Shown: positions 15,492 to 24,151 of the stretch, one piece after another | How positions within the stretch are numbered: position 1 is the stretch's first letter | Layout of the letters: each line of letters begins with the position of its first letter | Source of the DNA: Chitinophaga horti | GTDB lineage: Bacteria > Bacteroidota > Bacteroidia > Chitinophagales > Chitinophagaceae | DNA: 64,000 bases | Reading direction: 5' to 3' | Assembly: GCF_022867795.2 (NCBI RefSeq) | Contig: NZ_CP107006.1 | Coordinates: forward strand, 2,108,001 to 2,172,000 | Position numbers and translations under genes: made by a program | Notes under the pieces: generated by a model | What the model was told of the DNA's origin: nothing | Seen by the model: the letters and a program-made list of their open reading frames with translations, nothing else | Database searches by the model: none

Positions 15492-17968
15492 TATTTGCTT
15501 TTATTAGGTTGATCCGATATCAGGTTCACAAAAAGCCTGTACGCACCGGGCACGCCTGCAGGCAACTGCCGGAAGAATGCCAGGCTGGTATATACATAAC
15601 GTCCTTTGCCATAATTAGCCACGATCGTCGAGCCTTCGAGGTCGCGCTCTTTTGGATCGGCCATGCGGAACAGCGACTGGTACTTAGCGTCGGCATTGCC
15701 TGTGAAATACAGGCCGCGTTCCTGCACCCATCCTTCAAAGTCCTGCTGACCGATTTCGTTCGGGTAGTGCAACAGCGGGTTAGCGGGATCAACAAAAGTG
15801 ATCTTCGCGTGTTCGTCTGTTACACGATCGCGGGAAAGGCTGAAAGGGTAAGGCCCGAGGTTAGGGGTAACCAGCTGGCCGTTGGTGTTGTATTGTACGA
15901 GCAGTGTGCCGCCGTTTTTCACGTAGTTCATCAGGTTATCCTGCCAGTAGCGCAGTCTGTCCTGGGTGTTGTACGCCCTCACACCGGTAATGATGGCGTT
16001 GTACTGCTCCAGGTTACCGCTCATGATCTCTTTCTCACCGAGAATAGTCACGTCGTACCCTACCTGGCGCAAAGATTCCGCCACCTTATCACCCGCCCCG
16101 GGAATGTAACCCAGCTTACGGCCGTTGTATTTCAGGTTTACGGAAACCAACCTTGCCTGCGCTTCCGGGAACAGGGTGATGGCCGGAATATGATCGTATT
16201 CGATCTGCAACATGCTTTGCGTATAGGTTTTGCCGTTATATTCTACTGCTACGGCTAATGTATCTGCCACATCGTGACCATTCATCTTCACGGGCGATAC
16301 ACTGAACATTACTTCGGTCTCGTCGCCTGCATTGGTCAGTGTAAAAGGCCTGCTGGCCGGCTCCGCACGGAAGCCTGCCGGGAGTTTCAGTTTCACCTGG
16401 CCGCTTACACCGGCTTTCATGCTTTTTACTTTTACAGGAATGTTGTGCGCTTCCGCTTTCGTATAGATGTACACAGGGCTGGCAAGGGTGGCAATCACCG
16501 GCGGTGCGATCACCAGCGGACGAAACACCTCTCCTTTCACCGGGTCGGTATATTTGTAGACGAACGGCCTGTTCACCTTCATCTCTTGTCCTCCGACGTT
16601 GAGCGTGATCAATGCGCTTAACGGATTCGGGTTGCCCGGATTGCCCACCAGCTGTTGCGTAGCAATCGCGTAAAGGCCGATCGGGTGTGGCTTTTCGAGC
16701 CAGTAAGGTTGCGTAACGTGCGTGGTGTCGGTAAGGTTGACGTTGCCACTGCGCGTTACCAGGTTGTTGTAGGTTAACGGTTCATTGATCGTTTCGTTCT
16801 GACCGTTAAAGCTGATGCTGTTCAGCTGTACTTGCGTTTTGCTGCGGTTGATCAGCTGTACCGTCGTTTTCAACTGCTGGCCCGGTGTGGCTTCGGCGCT
16901 GCTGCTGTATGCTTCTATCCAGATACCGGCGCAATTCAGGATCAGCTGCTCAGTTTCTTTCAGTTTCTGCGATTTCCAGTACCCCTCGGGCAATGCCTGT
17001 ATGGCTTTGCGCACCTGTAACAAGGCTGGCACAGAGGCTGCCGGGTTACTTACGTTAAAGGCATTGATGATGATGCCTACCTGGCGGGCAATATCTTCGC
17101 CGCCGGGCACCCTGCTCCAGCTGGTGTTAACACCGTCGAACAGGTCTTCTTTGGCGATGTCGCCTTTAATGTGCTGAAATGTTTCGTTGGACGTGCCACG
17201 GGTAGCCGCTACGCCGAAACCCTGGCTCTTGTGCTGCGAGCGGCTTTCTGCGGCGATCTCGCCGTAACCGCGGCCCAGCAGGTAGTTGTAGCTGCCTACA
17301 TCCAGGCGCAGGTCGTTCTCGCCCTGGTTGTTGAAGCCGTTCCATAGGAGGCGCTTCGTTTGCCAGGTTTTTACGTATTTCAGCTGTTCGGGAAATTGCT
17401 TCGGGTCGGCAGCGGCGTCAAAGGCTTCTGCAGCGATCATGGCGGAGGCGGTGTGATGACCGTGGCCCGCGCGGCTATCTGCCGGGAAACGGCAAACGAT
17501 CACGTCTGGCTGAAAGTTGCGGATCACCCACACGGCGTCGCCTAATATCTTTTGTTTATCCCAGATGTTGAAGGTTTCTTCCGGGTTTTTAGAGAAGCCG
17601 AAGTCGTTGGCGCGGGTAAAGAACTGCTCGCCCCCGTCGGTGCGGCGGGCTGCCAGTAACTCCTGGGTGCGGATGAGGCCCAGTAATTCGGCCTGCTCAT
17701 TACCAATCAGGTTTTGTCCGCCATCGCCACGGGTGAGTGACAGGTAGCCGGTACGGTATAATCGCTCTTTGGCGAGATACGCGATCAGGCGGGTATTTTC
17801 ATCGTCCGGGTGGGCGGCGAAGTACAGCACGCTGCCGAGGGTATTGAGTTTACCCATCTGCAAACGGATGTCTGCCGCGCTGGCCGGTGCGGAGGATTGT
17901 GCTTTCACGGATAGGCGTCCTGCTATCAGTAACAGGACGAGGAAAGGCAAGTAGCGTTTTGAAACCAT
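15491..17968 (-). CDS. PIG-L family deacetylase, exported, multidomain
   Basis: Zinc-dependent N-deacetylase related to LmbE/MshB/BshB, here large and secreted. I chose ATG 17968 (MVSKRYLPFLVLLL, signal peptide ending SVKAQ) because a perfect -7 box lies just upstream and the longer frame from 18001 would begin at the promoter. The PIG-L domain (about 25-290) has the zinc motif AAHPDDE and a second zinc ligand in RAGHGHHTAS. Middle regions look like beta-sandwich domains, and the C terminus (about 640-825) resembles a ThuA/DUF4350-like Rossmann segment (ITGVRAYNTQDRL, GGTLLVQYNT). First gene of the coupled operon with two microproteins and the symporter. The substrate is probably an N-acetylated sugar or conjugate (inference). 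Confidence 0.88.
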   Translation of the reverse strand: MVSKRYLPFLVLLLIAGRLSVKAQSSAPASAADIRLQMGKLNTLGSVLYFAAHPDDENTRLIAYLAKERLYRTGYLSLTRGDGGQNLIGNEQAELLGLIRTQELLAARRTDGGEQFFTRANDFGFSKNPEETFNIWDKQKILGDAVWVIRNFQPDVIVCRFPADSRAGHGHHTASAMIAAEAFDAAADPKQFPEQLKYVKTWQTKRLLWNGFNNQGENDLRLDVGSYNYLLGRGYGEIAAESRSQHKSQGFGVAATRGTSNETFQHIKGDIAKEDLFDGVNTSWSRVPGGEDIARQVGIIINAFNVSNPAASVPALLQVRKAIQALPEGYWKSQKLKETEQLILNCAGIWIEAYSSSAEATPGQQLKTTVQLINRSKTQVQLNSISFNGQNETINEPLTYNNLVTRSGNVNLTDTTHVTQPYWLEKPHPIGLYAIATQQLVGNPGNPNPLSALITLNVGGQEMKVNRPFVYKYTDPVKGEVFRPLVIAPPVIATLASPVYIYTKAEAHNIPVKVKSMKAGVSGQVKLKLPAGFRAEPASRPFTLTNAGDETEVMFSVSPVKMNGHDVADTLAVAVEYNGKTYTQSMLQIEYDHIPAITLFPEAQARLVSVNLKYNGRKLGYIPGAGDKVAESLRQVGYDVTILGEKEIMSGNLEQYNAIITGVRAYNTQDRLRYWQDNLMNYVKNGGTLLVQYNTNGQLVTPNLGPYPFSLSRDRVTDEHAKITFVDPANPLLHYPNEIGQQDFEGWVQERGLYFTGNADAKYQSLFRMADPKERDLEGSTIVANYGKGRYVYTSLAFFRQLPAGVPGAYRLFVNLISDQPNKSK

Positions 17969-17998
17969 GTATATGAAGCTCTGCGTTTTACAAGGTTT

Positions 17999-18006
17999 CA
18001 AAAATA
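17999..18006 (-). promoter_or_regulatory. -7 promoter box of the PIG-L/symporter operon
   Basis: On the minus strand TATTTTTG is an exact TAnnTTTG match 30 bases before ATG 17968. It decides the start codon, because the upstream in-frame ATG at 18001 lies inside it. Confidence 0.7.
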
Positions 18007-18247
18007 GGAATTATATCGCGCTTGCCGATACCACTTATCGAAAAAGGTGGTGCCACGCATTTTAACCCGTTGTCTTCGGCGGCATCCGGTAGTTGCACCT
18101 GTACGATTATGCCTAGACTTGACTAGCCGCAACCACCTATTGTGCCGCAGTTTCAGCCCACAAAACGCTCAACCATCCGTAACCGCACCTTATCACCCCG
18201 GCCGATATTGTCCACCGGTCACGGTTGCGCATCAAAACACTAATATA

Positions 18248-19690
18248 TTACAATCCATACATCCACTTCATCAGCTGCTGCCCGATATTATTCTGCTGCG
18301 CGCGGTTACACAGCACCGTCACACCGATCTTCTCCACCGGGTCGAAGGCCGTGTAAGAGGCAAAGCCACCGGTACCCCCGTTATGGTGATAAAACCTGTG
18401 ACCGGACGGAACACCAATGTGCCATGCCAGCCCCACGATCGCCTGCGGATCGTTAAAGGTCTCTGTACGGCAAAGGGTCATGGCCTTCTTCAACGCAGGC
18501 GGCGCGTCGCCGATATTGGCTTCTACGAACCGCACAATGTCGCTTACGGTCGAGCGGATGCCGCCCAGGCCGGCGATCTCCCCGAAGGTCCAGGGTTCTG
18601 TGGCCCGGCCTTCTGCGTCGTAGCCGCTGGCAAAACGGGCGGCCATAGCCGGGGTAAGCGTCACCGCCGTGCTGTTCATCCGTAATGGCCGGGTGATCTT
18701 TTCCTGCAACAGCTGCGCAAAAGGCTTGCCCGCCTGTCTTCCCAAAATAGTGCTCATCAGCCCCGGGGCCAGGTTGGAGTACTCGTATTTCGTACCCGCT
18801 GCCCTTATAAGCTGATAGTTTTTCAGGAAGGCAAATAACAGGTCGGTGCTATATTTCGCGTAGGGATTGGTGACGTCGGCGGTCTGGAAAATATTCGAAG
18901 GTAACCGCGGCAGCCCGGACGTATGGTTCACCAGGTGCAGCAGGGTTACGACCGTATCGCGGTATTGCAGCAAAGGAATACTGTCCGGCAGGTACTTGTT
19001 TACCGGATCGTTGATGCGCATCTTTTTCTCATTCACCGCCAGGGCAAATAAGGTGGCAGTAAAGGTTTTGGAGAGCGACCCGATTTCATAAACGGTATTA
19101 CTGTCCGGCAGCTGGCCGAGTCCTTTTTTAACTTCGCCATAGTTATAGATAAAATGCCGCCCGTTCCGCACCACCCCGATAGACACGCCACCCACCACGT
19201 TCGGCTGACGAAAGTAGGCACGGGCCAGACTGTCCACATGGCGATCGAGCGTGGTTTGTAAAGGGTTATCGGTACGGGTAGCAGTAGTGTCCTGGGCTAA
19301 AGTTGGCAGAGCCACCGCCAGCAATGCAAGGCCGGCCAGGCGTTGAAGCACGCGCATGATCATTTTTTTAAACATGAAGTAAACGGCCCCCAGCAGCAGC
19401 CCGAAAGCGATCAGGTAGTTCCAGCGAAGGGACTCTTTGAGGTAAAGTACGGCAAAAATACAGAAAACGGTAAGGGTGATCACTTCCTGGATCATTTTCA
19501 ATTGAAAGCTGTTAATCCCGTCCAGGAAGCCATAGCGGTTAGCCGGCACCTGGAAGCAGTACTCGAAGAAAGCAATTCCCCAACTTACCAGGATGGCCTT
19601 CCACAAGGCGGTGTTGTTATGTTTGAGGTGCCCATACCAGGCAAAGGTCATAAATACGTTGGAAACCAACAGCAGTATCACTGTACGCAT
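18248..19690 (-). CDS. DUF486 (DMT-like) membrane protein fused to a serine beta-lactamase-like hydrolase
   Basis: One 480-codon frame joins two unrelated proteins. Residues 1-109 are a complete DUF486 (DMT-type) four-helix membrane protein (SNVFMTFAWYGHLK, FFEYCFQVPANR, QLKMIQEVITL, LRWNYL) that ends exactly where the family normally stops. From M110 there is a fresh signal peptide (MIMRVLQRLAGLALL, then ALPTLAQ) and a penicillin-binding-protein/class C beta-lactamase-like domain with S205-x-x-K208 (SLSK), YSN (YEYSNLAPG) and a late HHNGGTGGF. The junction is a run of seven A (19363-19369 on the plus strand). One A fewer would place TGA right after K109, with an overlapping ATG for the hydrolase. 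It may therefore be two overlapping genes joined by an indel, or a real fusion. Confidence 0.8.
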   Translation of the reverse strand: MRTVILLLVSNVFMTFAWYGHLKHNNTALWKAILVSWGIAFFEYCFQVPANRYGFLDGINSFQLKMIQEVITLTVFCIFAVLYLKESLRWNYLIAFGLLLGAVYFMFKKMIMRVLQRLAGLALLAVALPTLAQDTTATRTDNPLQTTLDRHVDSLARAYFRQPNVVGGVSIGVVRNGRHFIYNYGEVKKGLGQLPDSNTVYEIGSLSKTFTATLFALAVNEKKMRINDPVNKYLPDSIPLLQYRDTVVTLLHLVNHTSGLPRLPSNIFQTADVTNPYAKYSTDLLFAFLKNYQLIRAAGTKYEYSNLAPGLMSTILGRQAGKPFAQLLQEKITRPLRMNSTAVTLTPAMAARFASGYDAEGRATEPWTFGEIAGLGGIRSTVSDIVRFVEANIGDAPPALKKAMTLCRTETFNDPQAIVGLAWHIGVPSGHRFYHHNGGTGGFASYTAFDPVEKIGVTVLCNRAQQNNIGQQLMKWMYGL

Positions 19691-19822
19691 AAAAAGAACG
19701 GATTAGGTTTACTAAAGCTAGGCAAATTCATCAAATGGAGTGCCGGTCCCATCTACTCATCCGTATTACTACCTACTTTATAAATTGTGGTTCTTACTAA
19801 AAAACAGGCGGTTATGCCGCGC

Positions 19823-19830
19823 TACTTTTG
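19823..19830 (+). promoter_or_regulatory. -7 promoter box of the lipoprotein gene
   Basis: TACTTTTG, exact TAnnTTTG match, 49 bases before the ATG at 19880. Confidence 0.65.
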
Positions 19831-19879
19831 TACCGACTAATCAGCTATAAACGGAACCTCTTATTTAAACATCACCAAC

Positions 19880-20665
19880 ATGAACAAGAATATTTTGTTT
19901 GGCAGCCTTACCCTCCTCTTCCTTGCTGTCATCGCGTGCGAAAAGGTGGTATGCCCCGAGCCGGACGATAAACCTTCCTGTAAGGTGCAAACTTTACGCT
20001 TTTACTATGTTGACGGTACCTACTATACGGAAACGTATACCTACAACGAACTTGGCTTCATCAGCGAGGTGACGGATAAAAACCATAACGGTGGCTTTAT
20101 GAGCCGCCAGGAGTATATGTACGCCGGCAACAAGGTGGCAAAGAAAAAACTGTATGACTTTAACAACAAGCAGGTGGCGGAGTTTCACTTTTCCTACACC
20201 GGTAATAAATTGGACAAAGAAGAGTATTACGAGTTTAGCCCAGATACAGCGCTGATCATCGAACGCACGTACCAGTACAAGAACAACCGCGTGTACCGAA
20301 TAGATGAAAAGAACCTGAATGTAAACACTGCCAACTACAGCATTTATACCTTTACCGGCGCTAACGTTACCCGTATTAAAACATACAAGACCGCAGACAA
20401 TACGCTCACCAACGACGTAGAATTGGCGTACGATAACAAGAAAAACCCTTACTATGGCGCTTATCCGGATGATCCCGGCAACTTTCGCGCTAACTCGCCA
20501 AACAACATGATCAAACTGATAGAGCATGTGAAACAGGGCAATCCCGTAGGAACTTCATTCGTTACAGAATACACCTATAACGTGAATGGATACCCTGTTG
20601 ATCAGAGCACGATTTACGGAGATAAGAAGATTCATGAACTCAGCTATAGTTATCTCTGTAAATAG
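19880..20665 (+). CDS. Putative lipoprotein with YD-like repeats
   Basis: Function unknown. The 261-aa product has a lipoprotein signal peptide (LFLAVIAC, lipidated Cys near residue 20). The rest is rich in Tyr, Asn and Lys with a repeating pattern of about 40 residues: YTYNELGFISEVTD, FSYTGNKLDKEEYY, YQYKNNRVYRID, YTFTGANVTRIKTY, YTYNVNGYPVDQS. This resembles the short beta-hairpin (YD/RHS-like) repeats of Bacteroidota DUF4595-type lipoproteins. It probably sits on the outer membrane or periplasmic face. It precedes a SusCD pair on the same strand but is separated from it by a promoter and hairpin, so it is probably its own transcript. Confidence 0.72.
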   Translation: MNKNILFGSLTLLFLAVIACEKVVCPEPDDKPSCKVQTLRFYYVDGTYYTETYTYNELGFISEVTDKNHNGGFMSRQEYMYAGNKVAKKKLYDFNNKQVAEFHFSYTGNKLDKEEYYEFSPDTALIIERTYQYKNNRVYRIDEKNLNVNTANYSIYTFTGANVTRIKTYKTADNTLTNDVELAYDNKKNPYYGAYPDDPGNFRANSPNNMIKLIEHVKQGNPVGTSFVTEYTYNVNGYPVDQSTIYGDKKIHELSYSYLCK

Positions 20666-20725
20666 TCATTTATGACCAAATCGTCAAGATAACTTCCCAT
20701 AGTTAAGGTTTTTACAAATAATTAT

Positions 20726-20733
20726 TATTTTTG
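20726..20733 (+). promoter_or_regulatory. -7 promoter box upstream of a hairpin leader and susC
   Basis: TATTTTTG, exact TAnnTTTG match. Predicted transcription would start near 20740, a few bases before a 13-codon open frame and hairpin. Confidence 0.6.
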
Positions 20734-20744
20734 TCCCAGCGGGG

Positions 20745-20786
20745 ATGAAACGAGGTTGCCAGCGCAGGCAACCTCGTTTTGTTTAA
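20745..20786 (+). CDS. Possible 13-residue leader peptide
   Basis: ATG AAA through TAA encodes MKRGCQRRQPRFV, preceded by a purine-rich GCGGGG. The whole frame lies over the hairpin at 20748-20779, directly after a consensus promoter box. That is the layout of an attenuator leader, but an open frame this short can occur by chance. Confidence 0.3.
   Translation: MKRGCQRRQPRFV
20748..20784 (+). terminator. Strong hairpin: terminator or attenuator before susC
   Basis: Perfect 11-bp stem ACGAGGTTGCC (20750-20760) / GGCAACCTCGT (20767-20777), extendable to 13 bp with flanking A/T pairs, then TTTTGTTT. It could end the upstream lipoprotein transcript or form a short terminated transcript from the box at 20726. 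The rest of the 330-bp gap up to susC shows nothing else recognisable. Confidence 0.8.
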
Positions 20787-20995
20787 GCCCTACCTATGCT
20801 GGCCGAGTCATCAACCAAAAAGCCTGCAACAACCATTATTACACACTCATCCGTTTGTGCCACTTTAAAACAATTGCTTTATAACACGTGATTTTCACTG
20901 CAAGAGGTTTGTGACCGTACTGTTACCGTGATGTTGTATACCCGTTGCCATCAGGCGGCAATTGCCGTTAAGAGACACTTATCAGATCAAGACAT

Positions 20996-23900
20996 ATGGA
21001 CAGGACTTCTACACAATGGGTCAAAAGGTTTATTTCATGTACTATTCCGTTAAGTTTGCTGGCACCAGCCATGGTGCAGCAGGCAAAGGCGGTTGTGCCG
21101 GTACATATTGTGTTTTATGAAGACCTGGTAAAAGGAAAAGTAACCGACGAAAAGGGGCAGCCCCTGCCTGGCGTGACGGTAAAGCTGAAACAGAACAGCA
21201 AAGCCGTACAAACCGATGGCGAGGGCAACTTCAGTATTGCGGTGCAGCCTGGCGAACAGGTACTCATCTTTTCCTTTATTGGTTTTAAGACACAGGAAAT
21301 TACCGTGACCAGCGGCCGCGAGGCAAACGTGACTTTAGAAACGGATGCGACACATCTCAGCGATGTGACGGTGTTTGGGTATTATGCAAAAGAAAAACGG
21401 GGTGTAACGCAGGCGGCGGCGAAGATGAACGCCTCCCAGTTACAGGTCCCGGTCAATAACTTCGACCTGCTGATGAGCGGCCGTATGGCTGGCGTGCAGG
21501 TGATCGCTGGCTCCGGCCTCGTGGGTGAAGCGCCGGCAGTAAGGGTGAGAGGCGCATCTTCCATCTCTGCCACTTCTTCCAGTTATCCGTTGGTGGTGAT
21601 TGATGGGGTGCCTGTAAATGCAGGTAACACTTCTGCCCTTATCACTTATAACCCGCTGAATGGCCTCTCTGCTATTAATCCGGCAGACATCGAAAGTATA
21701 CAAGTATTGAAAGATGCAGCTGCAGCGGCCCTGTACGGCTCGCGCGGTGCAGCAGGCGTTATATTGGTGACCACGAAAAGAGGCCGCCCTGGCGCAAGCA
21801 ATATTACGTACCACGGCGATCTTGGACTGGTGCAACCCGGTAACCAGGTAGATGTGCTGAACGCAGCACAATATAACATGACGATCAACGGCATCCGTGC
21901 CAACGCAGGACTAACGCCACTGGCCGCCTATGGTAAAAACGACGACGGCAGCGACCGCGTAGTGGACACCGACTGGCAGGATGTGCTCTACCGCGACGGC
22001 GTCGTGCAGCAACACCAGCTTAGCTTTAGCGGCGGTGCGGAGAAATATGATTACTATGGCTCGGGGACTTACTACAATTACGACAGCTACCTGCGCAACA
22101 ATAGCCTGCAACGCGCTACCGGACGGTTGAACGCATCTGCCCAGGTAAAAGAATGGCTGAGGGCCGGATTGAATATGCAGTTCGCGCGCAGCTACCAGTC
22201 AGGCATCAGCCGCGTGGGTGGTACGCATGTAAACGCTATTCCCCGCTCCTTCTTCACTTACTTTCCGAACGTTTGGTTGCACAATGCTGACGGCTCTTAT
22301 TACCATGGCCGCGGCGGCAACGCGGCACCATTGGGTACGAGCATCTATCCCAATCCCCTGGCCACTTTGGAGCAGAACTTCGAATTCCAGGAGGTGCGTA
22401 AGTTTTTGGGTAACATGTACCTGGAAGCCAAGCCGGTCGATGGTCTTACGCTGCGCTCACAGTTTAATACAGACCTGACCAATAGCACCGAAAACCACTT
22501 CTGGCATCCTAAAACGCCGGATGGTACTGCCTTTAATGGTCTTAACAACAACGGCTTCGGCACGTACAATACCTGGTCGTGGTATACCACGGCGCAGTAT
22601 GAGCGTTACTTCGGCGATCATCATGCATCGCTGCTCGCCGGTATGGAGTTCACCCGCCGCAAAGCCCGCGCCATCAGGCCTTTCGGCTACGGTATCAAGG
22701 ACGGCACTTTTCAATACCTCTCGCAGGAGAATTACACCACCTTTGGTGCCGACGGCCGCTTTGATTATAATGACGGCCTGGCCTCGTACTTCGCTGCGCT
22801 TAACTACGACTTCCGGGACAAGTATTTCGTGACGGCCAATATGCGCCTCGACTACAACTCCGCCTTCATCGGTCGCAACCAGCGGGGCCTCTTCCCTGCC
22901 CTTTCTGCCGGATGGCGTTTAACGGAAGAAGGTTTCCTGGAGAACAATCGCGTACTGTCGGAACTCAAACTCCGCGGCAGTTATGGTGTTACAGGCAACT
23001 CTAATATCGGCTACTTCCCGGCTGCTGCCATGTATCAATATGCCAATTATGCTGATTCATCGGTGTTGACGATCAGCACCCCCGGGAACGCCGCACTTCG
23101 TTGGGAAAAAAGCCGTCAGCTTGACTTTGGAGCGGAAGCAAGCCTCTGGGATGGCGCGTTGAATGTGACTGCCGATTGGTATGTAAAGAACACCAAAGAC
23201 CTGATACTGGCGAACCCGGTGTTGAGTACCGTAGGTATGCCAGGCAATATGTTGTTGCAAAACATTGGTAAGCTGCGCACACAGGGCGTGGAGCTCACCT
23301 TACAGGCAGCGCCGTTCCGCAAAGGCAAATGGCGTTGGCAGTCGGACTTCAACATTAGTTACTCGAAAAATAATGTACTCGCCACTAATCGTAACGGCGA
23401 CCAGGTTGCCGAAGGCGTGAGCATTGCCCGTCCGGGTGAAGAGCTGGGAACATACAACCTGCTTCGTTTCCATGGCGTAGATCCGACCAGCGGTCGTGCG
23501 ATCTTTCTAAACAAAGACGGCGACCAGCGGATGTATAATCCGGCTACCGCCAGCTGGACCGATCCGCTGACCGGACAGGCGGCGACGGCTATTACCGGTG
23601 CGGACAAAGTTCCCTTATCAGGTAAAACGCCTTATCCTAAATGGCAGGGCGGTTTCTATAATACCGTGAGTTACGGACAGTTTGATTTCACGCTTGGCCT
23701 GCAGTACGCGCTGGACTTCTATGTGTACAATCAAACACTGGCCACGCTGATGGACAATAGCTCGGCCTATAACAAGAGCACCGAAATCCTCAAGGCCTGG
23801 AGCAAAGCCGGCGATCGCGCGGCCTATCCGGCTACGTACTGGAACGATGCACAGTCCTGGCAGGAATCCAGTCTCTGGCTGGAAAAAGGAAATTATGTAA

Positions 23901-24133
23901 GGGTGAAAGAAATGACATTGGGATACAATGTGCCGGGCAACTGGCTGCGTCGTGCAAAGATCGATCGGGTGCGCTTGTATATCCAGGCACAGAACCCTTT
24001 CCTGTTTACGAATTATAAAGGCATAGATCCCGAAGCGAATGCCAACGGGAATGTAAATATTGGAATGGGCATAGACAGCTTCCGTCCGTACATCGCGAAA
24101 ACCTGGATGGCGGGCGTGCATATCAGTTTATAA
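20996..24133 (+). CDS. SusC/RagA-family TonB-linked outer membrane transporter
   Basis: Outer-membrane TonB-dependent importer of oligomeric nutrients, working with the SusD lipoprotein encoded next. The 1045-aa product has a signal peptide, a carboxypeptidase-regulatory-like domain (about 45-125: GKVTDEKGQPLPGVTV, FSFIGFKTQEI), a TonB plug (about 130-260) with the SusC signature DAAAAALYGSRGAAGVILVTTKRG, and a large barrel ending in an aromatic-poor GVHISL strand. The susD homologue follows after 18 bases. No sigma/anti-sigma pair, hybrid sensor or carbohydrate-active enzyme is nearby, so this is an orphan SusCD pair with unknown substrate. Confidence 0.95.
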   Translation: MDRTSTQWVKRFISCTIPLSLLAPAMVQQAKAVVPVHIVFYEDLVKGKVTDEKGQPLPGVTVKLKQNSKAVQTDGEGNFSIAVQPGEQVLIFSFIGFKTQEITVTSGREANVTLETDATHLSDVTVFGYYAKEKRGVTQAAAKMNASQLQVPVNNFDLLMSGRMAGVQVIAGSGLVGEAPAVRVRGASSISATSSSYPLVVIDGVPVNAGNTSALITYNPLNGLSAINPADIESIQVLKDAAAAALYGSRGAAGVILVTTKRGRPGASNITYHGDLGLVQPGNQVDVLNAAQYNMTINGIRANAGLTPLAAYGKNDDGSDRVVDTDWQDVLYRDGVVQQHQLSFSGGAEKYDYYGSGTYYNYDSYLRNNSLQRATGRLNASAQVKEWLRAGLNMQFARSYQSGISRVGGTHVNAIPRSFFTYFPNVWLHNADGSYYHGRGGNAAPLGTSIYPNPLATLEQNFEFQEVRKFLGNMYLEAKPVDGLTLRSQFNTDLTNSTENHFWHPKTPDGTAFNGLNNNGFGTYNTWSWYTTAQYERYFGDHHASLLAGMEFTRRKARAIRPFGYGIKDGTFQYLSQENYTTFGADGRFDYNDGLASYFAALNYDFRDKYFVTANMRLDYNSAFIGRNQRGLFPALSAGWRLTEEGFLENNRVLSELKLRGSYGVTGNSNIGYFPAAAMYQYANYADSSVLTISTPGNAALRWEKSRQLDFGAEASLWDGALNVTADWYVKNTKDLILANPVLSTVGMPGNMLLQNIGKLRTQGVELTLQAAPFRKGKWRWQSDFNISYSKNNVLATNRNGDQVAEGVSIARPGEELGTYNLLRFHGVDPTSGRAIFLNKDGDQRMYNPATASWTDPLTGQAATAITGADKVPLSGKTPYPKWQGGFYNTVSYGQFDFTLGLQYALDFYVYNQTLATLMDNSSAYNKSTEILKAWSKAGDRAAYPATYWNDAQSWQESSLWLEKGNYVRVKEMTLGYNVPGNWLRRAKIDRVRLYIQAQNPFLFTNYKGIDPEANANGNVNIGMGIDSFRPYIAKTWMAGVHISL

Positions 24134-24151
24134 CCTTAAGACGACAGACAC

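Noticed and set aside
18047..18685. 212-codon plus-strand frame overlapping the hydrolase gene
   Set aside because: Most of it is antisense to the beta-lactamase-like domain; the non-overlapping part shows no protein-like features.
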